NCBI GenBank assembly: GCA_905221605.1 | Contig: CAJNDS010002765.1 | Span: forward strand, 186,001-250,000 | DNA length: 64,000 nt | Direction: 5' to 3' | From: Symbiodinium natans | Taxonomy: Eukaryota > Sar > Dinophyceae > Suessiales > Symbiodiniaceae | Shown: piece after piece, positions 37,048-47,764 of the stretch | How positions within the stretch are numbered: position 1 is the stretch's first letter | How the letters are laid out: the number at the start of each line of letters is the position of its first letter | Translations under genes and position numbers: made by a program | Notes under the pieces: model-generated | Database searches by the model: none | Told to the model about the DNA's origin: nothing | Seen by the model: the letters and a program-made list of their open reading frames with translations, nothing else

Positions 37048-37051
37048 GTCA
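37040..37051 (+). promoter_or_regulatory. Possible spliced-leader acceptor before the aldo-keto reductase start
   Basis: A pyrimidine-rich ttgttcag lies directly before gtcaATG, so an AG acceptor is four bases upstream of the likely start codon. In dinoflagellates a leader RNA is added at such sites. It could equally be the acceptor of an ordinary intron following an unseen first exon. Confidence 0.35.
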
Positions 37052-40000
37052 ATGCCAATTCTCGGTTTCGGCTGCTACAAAGTCGGGGTGTCGACCTTTG
37101 ACTTTTGCTTGGGTTTATGGCTTCTTCATGCTTGTTCACTGTTCCATCTGGGTGTGGGTGATGTCTTGAGGTGATACCCGGATCCGCTGCCGGGGCTGCC
37201 GATGCGCCCAAGCCAGCTCCAGCCAAGGGCGTGATGTCCCCATGCGAAAATGCCAGAGAAATGAACTGCGTTGCTGCTGTGGAGAGATGTGCAGAGCAAA
37301 GGTCATCGCGGACGCTCTTGAAGCTGGCTACCGATGTTTCGATTGTGCCCAGTTTTATGAGAATGAGGACATGTGAGCCGAGGCATTGGTAGGCTTGCTC
37401 GCCGGGTTTGATTCGAGCGTCAGGATACCATTGGAGAAGCGTTCCAGGCAGGGGTTCCTAGAACCTGGTGGGATTTGGTCTTGCAGACTTGTAGATATCC
37501 CAGTCCCAGGCGGCTGGCGTTCCAAGAGAGCAGCTTTACATTATCTCGAAGGCAAACCATCTGTACCCATGGGCTTAGCATGTTGCTTCGTGCAGATTTT
37601 GGGCAGGTTTGGACCAACAACATCCATGACGGTCCGTCGGCAGCCTGAGCCCCAGCACTGAAGCTGGCACCTAGGCTTCAAACAAAGCAAAAGGTTCTCG
37701 GAATCAACAACAGCTTGCCACTCAGCAAGAAGATGAGCTCATCATGCTCAGCCAATGCCAAGTCGTTTTCAAGGCAGCACCAACACAAGCTTCGGGAAGT
37801 CATGAGAGGGCGACCGACTAATACTGGACTCCTCGGCCGCCAACAAGCTCCAAGAAGCTCCAACATGTCACGAAAGCTAGCTCCTTTGGAGCTTGCGGGA
37901 GCTTTTGCTTACAACCTTCTTGTTTTGGGGCAAGTAGGAGCTGCGTCCTGATATGTCAGGGATTTCAGGCGTCATGCCCCCCCCCCCCCGCCCCGGTTGG
38001 GGTCTTCAACTAATGCTGACATACGCTACGGTTTGGCAAATCTCCGCCTGCCCTCTGGGGGGGCCTAGCTTTCGTCCGCCCTGCTCTCCAGTTTCTTCGC
38101 GAAAATCTCTTGGCTTGTTTTGCGTTTGCGTGGGAAGCAGTGTTTCTGCCCCCGCTGCTTGCACTCAGCCAAGCAACGCCAGTCCTTCCATCACACGTGC
38201 TAGTCCATGGCGTGATGTTCCTTTTTCACATTGGGCTCTTTATCTTTATCTCTTCGGATGTCTCCGGTCTGCATGGCCTTCTCCCAGACCGAAACCCCAG
38301 CTGGCCTTTGTTGGGCCCGCTTTTTGCCTAGGTGAAAACCGTCATCCACACGTGTAGCGTTTCCGCGGGGCCCGCATAGGCATCGACATGCCGCAGACGC
38401 CGCGTAGGTTCGCATATGTTGCAGTAGCCTTTTTAAGCCGTCGACTCATCTAGTCGGACATTCCATCGCAGTACAGTGACCATCCCAACTTCAGACATGC
38501 AGCTTGTCCACAAAGCAAGGCATGACAAGTATGCAAATATCGAAGCTGGTTACAGCGCAGTCCGCTGAACGGCGTGGCGCCGGGAGACTATACTGTGTGT
38601 CATCCGCGTAAGCTTCGCATGGGACCTTGGTAGGCTGCATGAAGCTTTAGGATGCTTTAGGGTTTGCGGTCCTCAGCCCTTTGCTTTCTAGGCTAGAACT
38701 TCTAGGCCTGCGCAGGCAACTTGTCCATGTTAAACCATGCTAAACCCGCCGGAGTGCCTGCAAACCCCGGGAAACTCGCAGGTGCGACAGCAGTGTCTCA
38801 AGTCCATCAAGGCCGCCCTCAGTGCACATGAGGCACTTGCATTGGCCGGTTATGTCTCGAATCCTGCAGGACTTGGGTTGTGGATTTCTCGATCTCTACA
38901 TGATACACTGGCCGGTTCCAGGCAAGCACGTCGCAGCCTACCAGGCTTGTTCCGCTTTGGAGCATGGAAGCTCTTCCTAGCTGTCCATGTCATTCACTGT
39001 CGTGTACTGGCTTGCGTGATCGCCTGCGGTTCTCAGGAGTTAGTGGACCTGCAGAAAGAGGCCATTGGCTTGTGGATCTCGTGGCTACTTGCCAGAAGCA
39101 AACGTGTTTGCTGACAGGGCTTAATCAAGTCCATCGGGGTTTCGAACTACACCGTGGAGGATGCACCAAACTAGAGCAGAACCGTTCCCTCCTGACGGTG
39201 CCGCAAGGACCTGGCAGAGCTTCAGGCTGCAAAGCTTCCTCTTCCAGCAGTCAATCAGATCGAGCAACGTGCCCAGTCCTTTCGCAGCCGCTTGTCAGCT
39301 GCATGTTAGCCAATGCTAGCCAATCCTGATCAGGATCAATCCTTTTCTTTACAGAAAAAAGTCTGGCTCCCAGATGTGGAGGGAAGCTGCGCGGGTGCCG
39401 CGGAAAGCTGCAGGGTTTTCTGTTGCCAGGACAATTGCCCATTTCAAAAGCCTCGGTATACAACTGCAGGCCTCGTGTCTGAGCTCATTCTGTGAACGCA
39501 GTTATGTATCTTGTCAGGTTCCGTTCTGTGCAGGGATCCTTAGCCCTGAAATATGCTTGGATCTCCTGGGCGATTAACTGTGGCCTTGGCGGACGTCTTT
39601 GCCCCAAAAGCATCCAGAACTTGGTCCTTCAAAAGACTGCTCCCTGCAGAGTTAGTTGGTCCATGGAGTCCCATGCTAGGGGGAAGGGGGCGGGGGCGTT
39701 TCTTTGTGCTTTCCCGTGCAGGCCTACCGAGCACTCTCCAATTTTGGAAAGTCGGCCTCGTTGGAGAGCGAGGTGGCACCGACGTGAACACGCAGCATTC
39801 ATGTTCTGCTCGTCGTTCTCATGGGCTGTGAGATTGTGGGTGCACTGGCGGCGAAGCACGGGCGTTCAGCATCACAGATTCTTGGAAAGTGGCACCGGGC
39901 TTGGCAGATCGCCAGTGAGCAAATGACAGCTTCGTGACAAATCTGGACACTTCAGCTGCTGCAGGTGCGTTCAGAAAGGCTTCCAGCACATACCGAAGAG

Positions 40001-40463
40001 CGAAAAACGCTCCAGGCTATGATGCCGAACTAGCCAACCATTCTTTTCGGAGTTCCGCTTGCATCCACATGCTCCACCTCAAGGATGGAGGAGAATGCCC
40101 GCATTTTCGATTTCGAGTTGGATGCAGAGGTCGGGTGTGAGATTGCATTCCAGCATGCACACCAGCTGAGCTCAATTGAAAATTTTTTTAGGACATGGAG
40201 AAGTTGGAAAACCTGACCACGCTCGCAGCACTGGAAACCTTCAAGTGGGCTCCCAAGCCCGAACCGAGCCGAAGAACCTCGAAATCTGCTTTCCGCTGGG
40301 TATTGGTGAGACGGAAGACGTTGGGTATTTTTCTGTGTAATGCAGCTCTCTTTGGCATTCTCTTGCCGGAAGGTCCTCCTACCTTAAGGGCATCGTGCGC
40401 GACACGCCCTTGCAGGTGCCCTCTGTTCTTGCTGGCCCCCCCCTTCTACCCAGTGTATCCTGA
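37052..40463 (+). CDS. Aldo-keto reductase
   Basis: Eighteen exons: 37052-37087, 37171-37257, 37302-37367, 37424-37447, 37510-37551, 37607 to about 37642, 38782-38811, 38870-38944, 39037-39060, 39118-39159, 39208-39263, 39334-39360, 39430 to about 39465, one from 39518, one from about 39833, 40084-40129, 40192-40244 and 40373-40463 (stop 40461-40463). They give MPILGFGCYKVG, AGYRCFDCAQFYENE, GVPREQLYIISKVW, FLDLYMIHWPVPGK, SIGVSNYTVEDL, LPLPAVNQIEINPFLYR, HFKSLGIQL, ALAAKHGRSASQILGKW and RIFDFELDAEDMEKL. The catalytic tetrad is visible as Asp and Tyr in the FDCAQFY segment, Lys in IISKVW and His in MIHWP. The family reduces aldehydes and ketones with NADPH in a TIM barrel. Total is about 290 residues, normal for the family. 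Exons 13 to 15 are the least certain. The intron 37643-38781 is unusually long for this gene. Confidence 0.93.
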
Positions 40464-40924
40464 AGGCCAGCACTGACGCCATCGCAAAAGACATGACTCT
40501 TGACTGAGGGTGCGAAGAAAAGCGGTGCAGCGTGCTTCTGTCGTGCAGGGACCGCAGGACGACTCTTAAGACTCTGTTTTGATCTGTTTTGTTAGGCTGT
40601 GCCTGATCACACCTGCACCGCAATCCCCCTGCTCGCTTTCTGGCTCCAAGCACCTGGCCCTGCCCACGTGGCCTTGGAGGTGACCTATAATTGCCACCTG
40701 GCTCAGCCGATCATATCTGAGCGGAGTCCTGCCTTTTTTGCACGTTCTTGCTCGTTCTTGCACTGATCCCAGGCACAACGTCACTGAGACTCTGCAGGTG
40801 GCAGGGGGCTGGACTTCCAACATGGCGACGGAGAAGGACTGTGCCGGCTGAATCGTCAACTGCAGCTACTGCACTTTGACCAAAGAAGCTGTGTTTCAAG
40901 GTAGTTCGGTCCAACCGGTTCTGA

Positions 40925-40938
40925 CACTGCCGCAGGAA
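40925..40938 (+). promoter_or_regulatory. Possible spliced-leader acceptor before the kinase start
   Basis: ctgccgcag precedes gaaATG, so an AG acceptor followed by G lies three bases before the likely start codon. The preceding gene's stop codon is at 40463, leaving only about 475 bases between the two coding regions. Confidence 0.35.
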
Positions 40939-43875
40939 ATGGACTTGTCCGGTGAAAAGCTGGTCTCCAACTCAGCCAAACCTTTTTGTTTTGCATTGCC
41001 GTTGAGATGCCTGTGCAACTTGAGATATTGTGGTCACAAAAGCACGCCACTTGCCCAGGCCGTCAGCGACTTCAGTCTCGGGAAAACGCTGGGAACTGGA
41101 GCTTTTGGACGGGTCAGGCGTGCCGTTCGCATGCTTTCCTTCTGACAGATGCAAGGGACGGCGAAGCTTGTAAGCACAAACTCATGCACTGCAGGTTTGT
41201 GACGCACAAGAGCAGCGGAAGACATTATGCCTTGAAGACGTTGAAAAAAGCCGCTATCATCAAGATGAAGCAGGCGCAACTTTTGGCACGCAGGTCGAGG
41301 CTTTGTGTGAATCCGTACGAGCCCGCGTGCTGACAGGTGGATCACATTATGAGTGAGAAGCAGATTCTGGCCAAGCTCCAGCATCCCTTCATCGTGAACA
41401 TGTTCGAGCCTTTGCATGTCGCATGAACACTTCTCTCTGCAAAGCACTCAGCCAAGCTTTCCGCCAAGCTTTCTGCCAAGGTTTGGCTCTTTCCACGATC
41501 CTCGCTACATCTACATGGTGTTGGAGCCAGCATCTTACACAAAGGGGAGCATCGACAGCTGACAAGTTCTGGCTTTCAGATGGTGTGCTCATGAAGGTCA
41601 GGTACAGTATGCAGTGGTTTGAACGACCAGGTACATTGTTGGAGGCGAGTTCTTCACCCATCTTCGAAAGGTCAGCAACCCGATCAGCCCATGGCAGGGT
41701 CAAGCATGCCTGTGAGAGCTGTTGTTTTCGCAACAACAGGCTGGACGATTCGACAACGAGCAGTCGCTTTTCTACGCAGCGCAGATCACCTGCATCTTCG
41801 AGTGCTCCGAGGGCTGTGCCTGTTTTGCTCATGCCCTGTTTTGGCCTCTTTGGTGCCAAATTACAATGCAAAGCTGGGCATAGTTTCGTATTTTAACCTC
41901 GTGCAAGTGGTTCGTAGACCTGGCGCACCTTCAATTTCTTTGGGTAACTCACAAAAACTGACATGCATGGTCAAAACATGTCAAAAACTAGCATCTCGAA
42001 TGTCTACCCAGGGCATGTGGCCAGGTAAGAAGCAACTGATTTTCTTGCTCGAAACCCACATCCAACAGCTCACGTGTGCTCTCACATGCCCTCGATCGGA
42101 GTCGTCGGTGTCCCTCGCACACAAGTTGCATGTCTCTAATCGATCTGCATCAAGAAAGCTGCATCTTATCTTCCGTGTCCTCTTGGCCTGGACACCTTCC
42201 ACTTTCATTGGCTCCAGGTATTGCCACGAGCTGAATATCGTTTACCGCGATCTGAAGCCGGAGAACATTCTGATCAATGCGGACGGTGCCGGCCTCAAGC
42301 GACAGCAGATGACAAAAAGTTGTGTGGGTTCAGGCTGACCGAACGAGAAAGCTGCTCTGAGGATATGTGAAGCTCACGGACTTCGGCTTTGCCAAAGTCA
42401 TTGAGCCAACGACTTAAGCACTTTTATCTGAGAGATGTGAGCAAGTCAATGAATGCTGATTCGTCATGACAAGGCACCGCACATACACGCTCTGCGGAAC
42501 CCCGGAGTACATCGCACCAGAAGTCCTGCTCAACAAGGGGTTGGAGACCCGAGCTGCAATGTGCACTTGGGGTCGGCGGATCTGACATTTGCGGCCATGC
42601 AACGTTCTCGTTCTTAGGCATGGCAAGCCTGTCGACTGGTGGACCCTAGGCAGTTCACGTAGCATCAGCTTTGTTCGATGCAAGTTGGCGTTACAGCGCT
42701 CCACTTGTTGGGATGGAGATGGCACTGCTGAAGCATTGCGGCATGCGCAGGCATCCTGATCTACGAGATGATTGTCGGCTATCCTCCTTTCGTGGACGAG
42801 GACCCGCCACAGCCTCAGTTGGTTCAAGTGAATCCAGTGGTCTCCACAGCTGTCCACAGCTGCAGTTTTGGCAGTTATGGTGTGCTGTCAGCATTCTCTC
42901 AACCAAGGATGGGCATCTACCAGAAGATCCTCGCAGTGACCTAAGCAACGCAATGCTTCTCTAGCTTTCTCACGGGCGCATAATCAGCCTTGCTGAAGCA
43001 GATGTACACACAAACACACAAGGAGCACATAATGTTGGCATTATTCCCCTGGCTTTTCATCTTGTCTAGTCAGGTCAGGCAAACAAGAATTTCCCGCGTA
43101 GAGCGGAGTTGTCCCGTAGCTTTGGGGCCTGGAGAAGAGATCCCTGAAGCTGTTTGCTGAGGCTGGCAAGATTACGTTTCCGAAGATCTTCCACAAGGAG
43201 GCCACCAAAATTGCTTCTTTCGACATTTCGCATTGAGTGGGCTCCAAGTGGACTCCATGACTGTTGCGAGGCGAAGAGCTTGGTGAAGAAGCTTCTCACC
43301 CCCGACCTGGGCTTGACACCCAGCGACTGCCAGCGTGCTAGGAGAAGCGGTGGGGGAGCCGGTGCTTGCAGCTCTGACCTACGTCTGTGAAAATTGCATT
43401 CCTCTCTTTTTTCGTAGGCAAGCGCTTCGGCAATCTCAAGAACGGCGCAGCGGACATCAAAGAGCACAAATGGTTCAAGGAATGAGATTACTGCGATCAC
43501 GCTCGGTCTTGCTTTTGTGTTTCGCAAATCACTGCATGGCAGGACCTTAGCTGGGATGACCTGCTTGCCAAGAAGATTGAGGCTCCCTTCAAGCCGACAG
43601 CCTAGTTTACGTGACGCGCGACCTGGATGTGAATACTTGAATACTTGACGCCTGCCGTATTCTTGACGCCTGCATCGAGGCCGGCTGTGAAGGGTGCCAC
43701 GGACACAAGCAACTTCGATGACTATCCGGATTCGGACCAAGAGCCTCCTGCAGTCAACGCGTGGGGACCGTACAAGCTGGTTGCATCGAGAATCATCTCT
43801 TCGTACTTGGAAGCTGTCCAGATATTTCAGATGCGATGTTCGCCAAGGTCTCAAGATCCCTTCACCAACTGGTGA
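40939..43875 (+). CDS. PKA-C: cAMP-dependent protein kinase, catalytic subunit
   Basis: Exons: 40939 to about 40962 (or 40974), 41059-41117, 41195-41273, 41337-41401, 41481-41525, 41631-41670, 41740-41801, 42218-42285, 42362-42404, 42474-42539, 42618-42649, 42751-42805, 42908-42932, 43162-43200, 43271-43310, 43418-43479, 43543-43592, 43680-43760 and 43848-43875. All phases agree; the product is about 320 residues. Motifs in order: Gly loop LGTGAFGRVR, ALKTLKK (ATP-binding Lys), VDHIMSEKQIL (Glu of helix C), YIYMVLEYIVGGEFF, catalytic NIVYRDLKPEN, VKLTDFGFAK, activation loop TYTLCGTPEYIAPE with the phosphorylatable Thr, PVDWWTLG, YQKILAGKI, and the AGC-kinase tail SNFDDY ending DPFTNW. This is an active serine/threonine kinase of the AGC group, closest to PKA. 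Donors: ten GC, six GT, one GA. It is directly downstream of the aldo-keto reductase on the same strand. Confidence 0.93.
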
Positions 43876-45284
43876 TTCGGGAGCGAGTGAGACGGAATTG
43901 AGACTGGCAACTTGCGCATTCAAAGCGTGCGAGGTTGTTGTATCCAAAACTGATGAGAAAGTGTGCTCTGTGATGACATTTTCAGTCCAGTGAGCACAAC
44001 CCCTTCTTGGCAGGTCCAGATACCAAGTCAGTATGCAATGTGTACTTAAATACTTAATTTCAGGTCCAGTCACATGAGTGTCGGGCTTTGTGGCCTGAGT
44101 GGCGTTGAACCAAACTGGATAGCCAAATGCTGCGCCGAATGAGGCTGGATCTTTGGGTCCAGCCCTGAACAGCTGTACAATCCCCTTGCCTGCAGTGCCG
44201 TTGGACCTCTATGGTCCTGGAATCTCTTACCCTCGTGGTTTAGCATTGCGTCGGGCCGTATACGGAATGTTTCACACCTTGGGTGCTGCATCTTTGTACT
44301 GCGAACGAATGTCCTCGAAGCGCCAAACGACCGCAGACGAAACGAGCCCACGTCTGCTGTGCGCTGAGCAATGTCTTGGGACACAAATGCATGACTCGAT
44401 TTAAGATCGTCATCGCCATTGGCTGAAACCGGTAGCAATAATCTAGGGTCAAGCTGCTGTTGTCCAAACATCAAGCAGCACAGCTTGAGTTGAAGCCGGA
44501 AAGCCGACAGCGACGCACATTCCCTAGAGTATCAGCACTGAACAAGGCCAAGTAAGCATCGCATGGCCACAGTGGGCAAGCCTCCAAAGCTGCCGCAGAG
44601 AGAAGTCCGCCGGTTGCTCACAACGCAATTGAAGCAGCGGCAGTAGAGAGAGAGAGAGAGAGAGAGAGAGCGTTTCAGGCCCGTTGCCTCCATTCCCGGG
44701 CCGACCGGAGAGGAGCCGATGACAGATATGACAGATATGTCGACCGTGGTGAGTATGTTGAATGGTGCAGCGAGGCCACCAGCCCGCGAGGAGGCAACCA
44801 GACGTTGTAAATAAGAATCTCCTGACTTGCAGCAGGAAGTGTTGTCAACCTCTTTTGGTGCTTGGAGGTTCGGCCGAGGGCCGAGGTGGAGAGCCCACCA
44901 CAACCACCTCCAGACGCATCGCCACTACCGCCACCCCCACCAAGTCTAGGTGCTTCTGGCAAGAGCATTTCTTCCGTTGTCGTCGATGAAGCTGCAAGAG
45001 TTCGCACATGTTCCGGCTGTCCGCAGACTTGCACTGGCGACATGCCCGCGGAAGCCGAAGTTTGTCACCTCACGCTAAGACCTCCAGCTCCTCTGCATCC
45101 GCCTTAGCTTGGTCTGCACTGTTTCCTTTCTTTCTGCCCTCAAAAAATGGCTGCATGGACAGTTGTCGCCGAGCCGGGCGCCATATGCCGGGGAGTTGCA
45201 GGTGCGGCTTCGCTTCTCGTTGGGTATGCCGCCGTAGATTCCAAACATTGCAAGATTGCGACACGCATGTCACAAGTTTCACTC
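43876..45284. other. Intergenic; GA microsatellite and proline-rich frame
   Basis: A GA run of about 12 units lies at 44646-44670. A plus frame at 44870-45000 contains PPPDASPLPPPPPSLGASG, proline-rich but short and without a clear gene around it. Minus-strand frames in 43075-44073 are shadows of the kinase exons. No gene assigned. Confidence 0.35.
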
Positions 45285-45287
45285 GTT

Positions 45288-45336
45288 GATATTATATATA
45301 TATATATACATAATATATATATATATATACATATAT
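45288..45336. repeat. TA-rich microsatellite
   Basis: Two runs of TA separated by cataa, followed by catatatgcatgatgaag, which is directly upstream of the first element unit. Confidence 0.9.
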
Positions 45337-45347
45337 GCATGATGAAG

Positions 45348-45475
45348 GTCGGGTCGCGCTGGGGTAGGTGGGCTAATGGCCAGCGCGTGCTACTAACCCT
45401 CGGCTGCGCGTAAACGACCGCATGCTTGGCCTGTTGAGTCCGCAGCCGTCGCTTGAGCTGCGTGAAACTGTCTTG
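45348..45475. repeat. Element block A, copy 1
   Basis: About 128 bases, starting gtcgggtcgcgctggggtag, nearly identical to 46738-46865 with five or six substitutions. Similarity continues weakly into ctgactcgattc. Confidence 0.9.
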
Positions 45476-46550
45476 TGCTTGTTCCTGACTCGATTCAACA
45501 AACTTTGCAGTGTCCTCCGCCGCCTTGCTTCCGGTCATCAGTGGTGCACTCTCGCCGCGATATCGAATCCTTTTTGGGGCTACTTATTTGGTTCACATGT
45601 GGCGCTAGGTGGTTGAAACCCTGGCTGAGTGTTTTCTTTCACATGCTTCGCAAGCCAGCGCTGCGTTTTATCCAGCTTGATCGTAGACAGGTGGCTGAGC
45701 TGGAAGGTTTGCTTGGAAACGACTTGACGGTGCTTGCAGATGCGGATTTGTCGGATGTCCTCAAGGGATGGCAGCTGCTGGAGTGCAGTGGGAAGCCGGC
45801 CCGCCCAGCAGGGTGGCAAGATACTCTGCGATGGAAGCATGGCCTGGCCTGGCTTTCGGTGAAGCCTTGCGCAGAGGAGAAGCATGTTGCCAGCTTCTTC
45901 TTGCGACTAGTGGAGGCTAGAGTACCGGTGCATTTAGTTGAGCTTGAGCAGAGGATAGCAGAGGTCGATGGTTGCTGCAGCTGACGCTTTCGCGAATGCA
46001 AAGGAGGCAGGCCTGGGAGGCTGGTGGCTGCCTGCCGGGAACCAGCTTGACCCCGCGCAGATACGTTGGTTCTCTTTCAGCATTCAGTGGGCAGACGTGC
46101 CGGATTGGATGCGGCCCAAGGCGCAAGCCACAGGCTTGCAGGCGATTTATTTGTGCTTTGGAGGCCCTGGCCCAGCTGATCCTGCTCGTCCTCCAACGAC
46201 AGGACGGGATTGTGACAAACGCAGGCCGTGTCGTGGTCCGACAGCGCTGCGACAACCTTGGTGTGGTGGGCACGTCCGCGACAGGATTCTCTATGAAGGA
46301 GCCTGTCGCCGGGGTGCTTCAGGCTGCAGCGGTGTATTGCATGCGTGAACGCATTAACTTGCGGGTGTCCCACGTTGCTGGAGCCAGAAACACCTGGGCC
46401 GACATGTTGTCACGGGGACCAGACGTCTATCCAGAATTCTGGCGCGAGCTGTCGCTGGACAGTCGCAGGTCTGTGGATTGGCAGCAGTTGCTGAGTGCTG
46501 GGAGACCAGAGCATCTAGGTCGGGCCTCCAAGATTGAGCCGCCGCGTTGA
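45475..46550 (+). pseudogene. Retroelement reverse transcriptase/RNase H remnant, frameshifted
   Basis: The first frame (to 45984) ends with FFLRLVEARVPVHLVELEQ. A second frame begins at about 45968 with MVAAADAFANAKEAGLGGWW and IRWFSFSIQWADVPDWMRP. A third frame takes over near 46140 with RFICALEALAQLILLVLQ, then CDNLGVVGTSATGFS and VSHVAGARNTWADMLSRG. The DAF, ALEAL, CDN and TWAD residues are the acidic active-site set expected of a retroelement RNase H. At least two frame changes break the domain, so this copy cannot make the whole protein. It belongs to a plant/protist-type retrotransposon rather than an animal virus. No integrase or gag part was recognised. Confidence 0.75.
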
Positions 46551-46643
46551 GGCGTGCTGTAGTCTTAGGGCGTATCGTCGTGTGCGCTGCAGTTTGGATC
46601 AGGTACATGGGCGTACGACGATGTTTGGATGCGGCGTTGCGTT

Positions 46644-46736
46644 GGGGAGCTGAACCCCGGCACCTTGCGTGTGCGACATGCTTGGCGTCCAAACATCTCC
46701 CTAAACGATTTCTCAGGGTTGGAGCGCAACGGGGTT
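46644..46736. repeat. Element block B, copy 1
   Basis: About 93 bases starting ggggagctgaaccccggcac and ending at ggggtt, matching 47009-47101 with about four substitutions. Confidence 0.9.
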
Positions 46737-46737
46737 G

Positions 46738-46865
46738 GTCGGGTCGCGCTGGGGTAGGTGGGCTAATGGCCAGCGCGTGCCACTAACCCTCGGCTGCGCG
46801 TAAACGACTGCATGCTTGGCCTGTTGAGTCCGCAGCCATTGCTTGAGCTGCGTGAAGCTGTCTTG
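46738..46865. repeat. Element block A, copy 2
   Basis: Second copy of block A, lying head to tail directly after block B copy 1. Confidence 0.9.
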
Positions 46866-47008
46866 CTGACTCGATTCGTCAGTTTGCGCCCGCCCGCCCG
46901 CCCCAGGTTGCGGCTGCCGTCGAAAGCGAAGAGTGGATTCCAGTGCGGCTTTCTCCTGGGAGCCTAGCCCAGAAGCAGTGGTGTGCCCGAGTGCACTTCT
47001 CCTGAAGG

Positions 47009-47101
47009 GGGGAGCTGAACCCCGGCACCTTGTGTGTGCGACATGCTTGGCATCCAAACATCTCCCTAAACGACTTCTCAGGGTTGGAGCGCAACAGGGT
47101 T
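47009..47101. repeat. Element block B, copy 2
   Basis: Second copy of block B, closing the shorter unit. A TA microsatellite starts three bases downstream. Confidence 0.9.
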
Positions 47102-47103
47102 GA

Positions 47104-47201
47104 GTATATATATATATATGTGCATATATATATACACATGCATGATGAAGTGTATATATATATATATATATATATATACTATATGCTACCCCCCCCCCCC
47201 C
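47104..47201. repeat. TA microsatellites and poly-C run
   Basis: Two TA runs flank acatgcatgatgaag, the same word that sits upstream of the element at 45335-45347, followed by a run of about 15 C at 47187-47201. Confidence 0.9.
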
Positions 47202-47535
47202 CGAACCGACAGAAAAAAGGCATTTTTTTATGTTCGCGTCTCTTTGGGAGATTCCGCTCTGGACAGGTATGACGAGGGAAGAAGGCAAAGGATGTTAATC
47301 CTCAAACCGTAAGACGAAGAAGTATTCGAGGGCATAGAGCGACATGTAAAAGCGTTATATGTAAGCCGGGGGGTGCGAGAATACCGTGAGCAAGTATCAT
47401 TTCTTGATATTGGGTGGTGGAAATGCCTTTGCTGGTAGGGAACTTGGAAGTATTCGCGCGCGCGGAGTGATGCAAGAAAATCAAGATTCACCACAAGCCC
47501 ACCCACGCCCTCCCAGCGGTTCCACTTTGTACTAA

Positions 47536-47678
47536 TTCTTTGCATCCCATAGGAGGCAAGCCCCACAAACATTGGCATTTTCTTGGGAAAACGTGAAGAG
47601 AATTACAATCAAATAGTGAGCCGGGTTCCCAAGAAATGCCAATGTTTGAAAGGCTTTCCTCCTATGGAATGCAAAGAA
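47536..47678. repeat. Imperfect inverted repeat with about 53-base arms
   Basis: Left arm 47536-47589 (ttctttgcatcccataggag... to tcttgggaa) is the reverse complement of 47626-47678, with a handful of mismatches and a 36-base loop. The RNA or single strand would fold into a long hairpin. It could be a small foldback element or the source of a small RNA. Nothing in the loop is coding. Confidence 0.85.
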
Positions 47679-47764
47679 GAGGTAGAATATCTCCCCACAT
47701 CATGTATGTATATGTTCTGTGCGTCTAATAAGGATGGTAGCAGCAATTGTTCGAGAAACTAAAT

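Larger units (their letters stand above)
45348..47101 (+). mobile_element. Tandem pair of related element units, one internally deleted
   Basis: Two blocks, A and B, each occur twice in the order A1-coding-B1-A2-spacer-B2. Unit 1 (45348-46736) contains a broken retroelement reading frame. Unit 2 (46737-47101) is only about 365 bases and keeps the two ends. The unit boundaries meet directly at 46736/46737. TA microsatellites with a shared gcatgatgaag word lie on both outer sides. This suggests a retroelement-derived sequence followed by its own deletion derivative. No target-site duplication can be claimed. Confidence 0.65.

Noticed and set aside
43075-44073. 332-codon open frame on the minus strand
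   Set aside because: It lies antisense to kinase exons whose protein sequence is unmistakable.
45364-45420. tRNA-like D-arm on the minus strand of element block A, with a T-arm-like loop in block B
   Set aside because: The words agccgagggttag and ggggttcagctcccc resemble tRNA arms, but the anticodon stem does not pair, position 33 is not T and no acceptor stem can be drawn.
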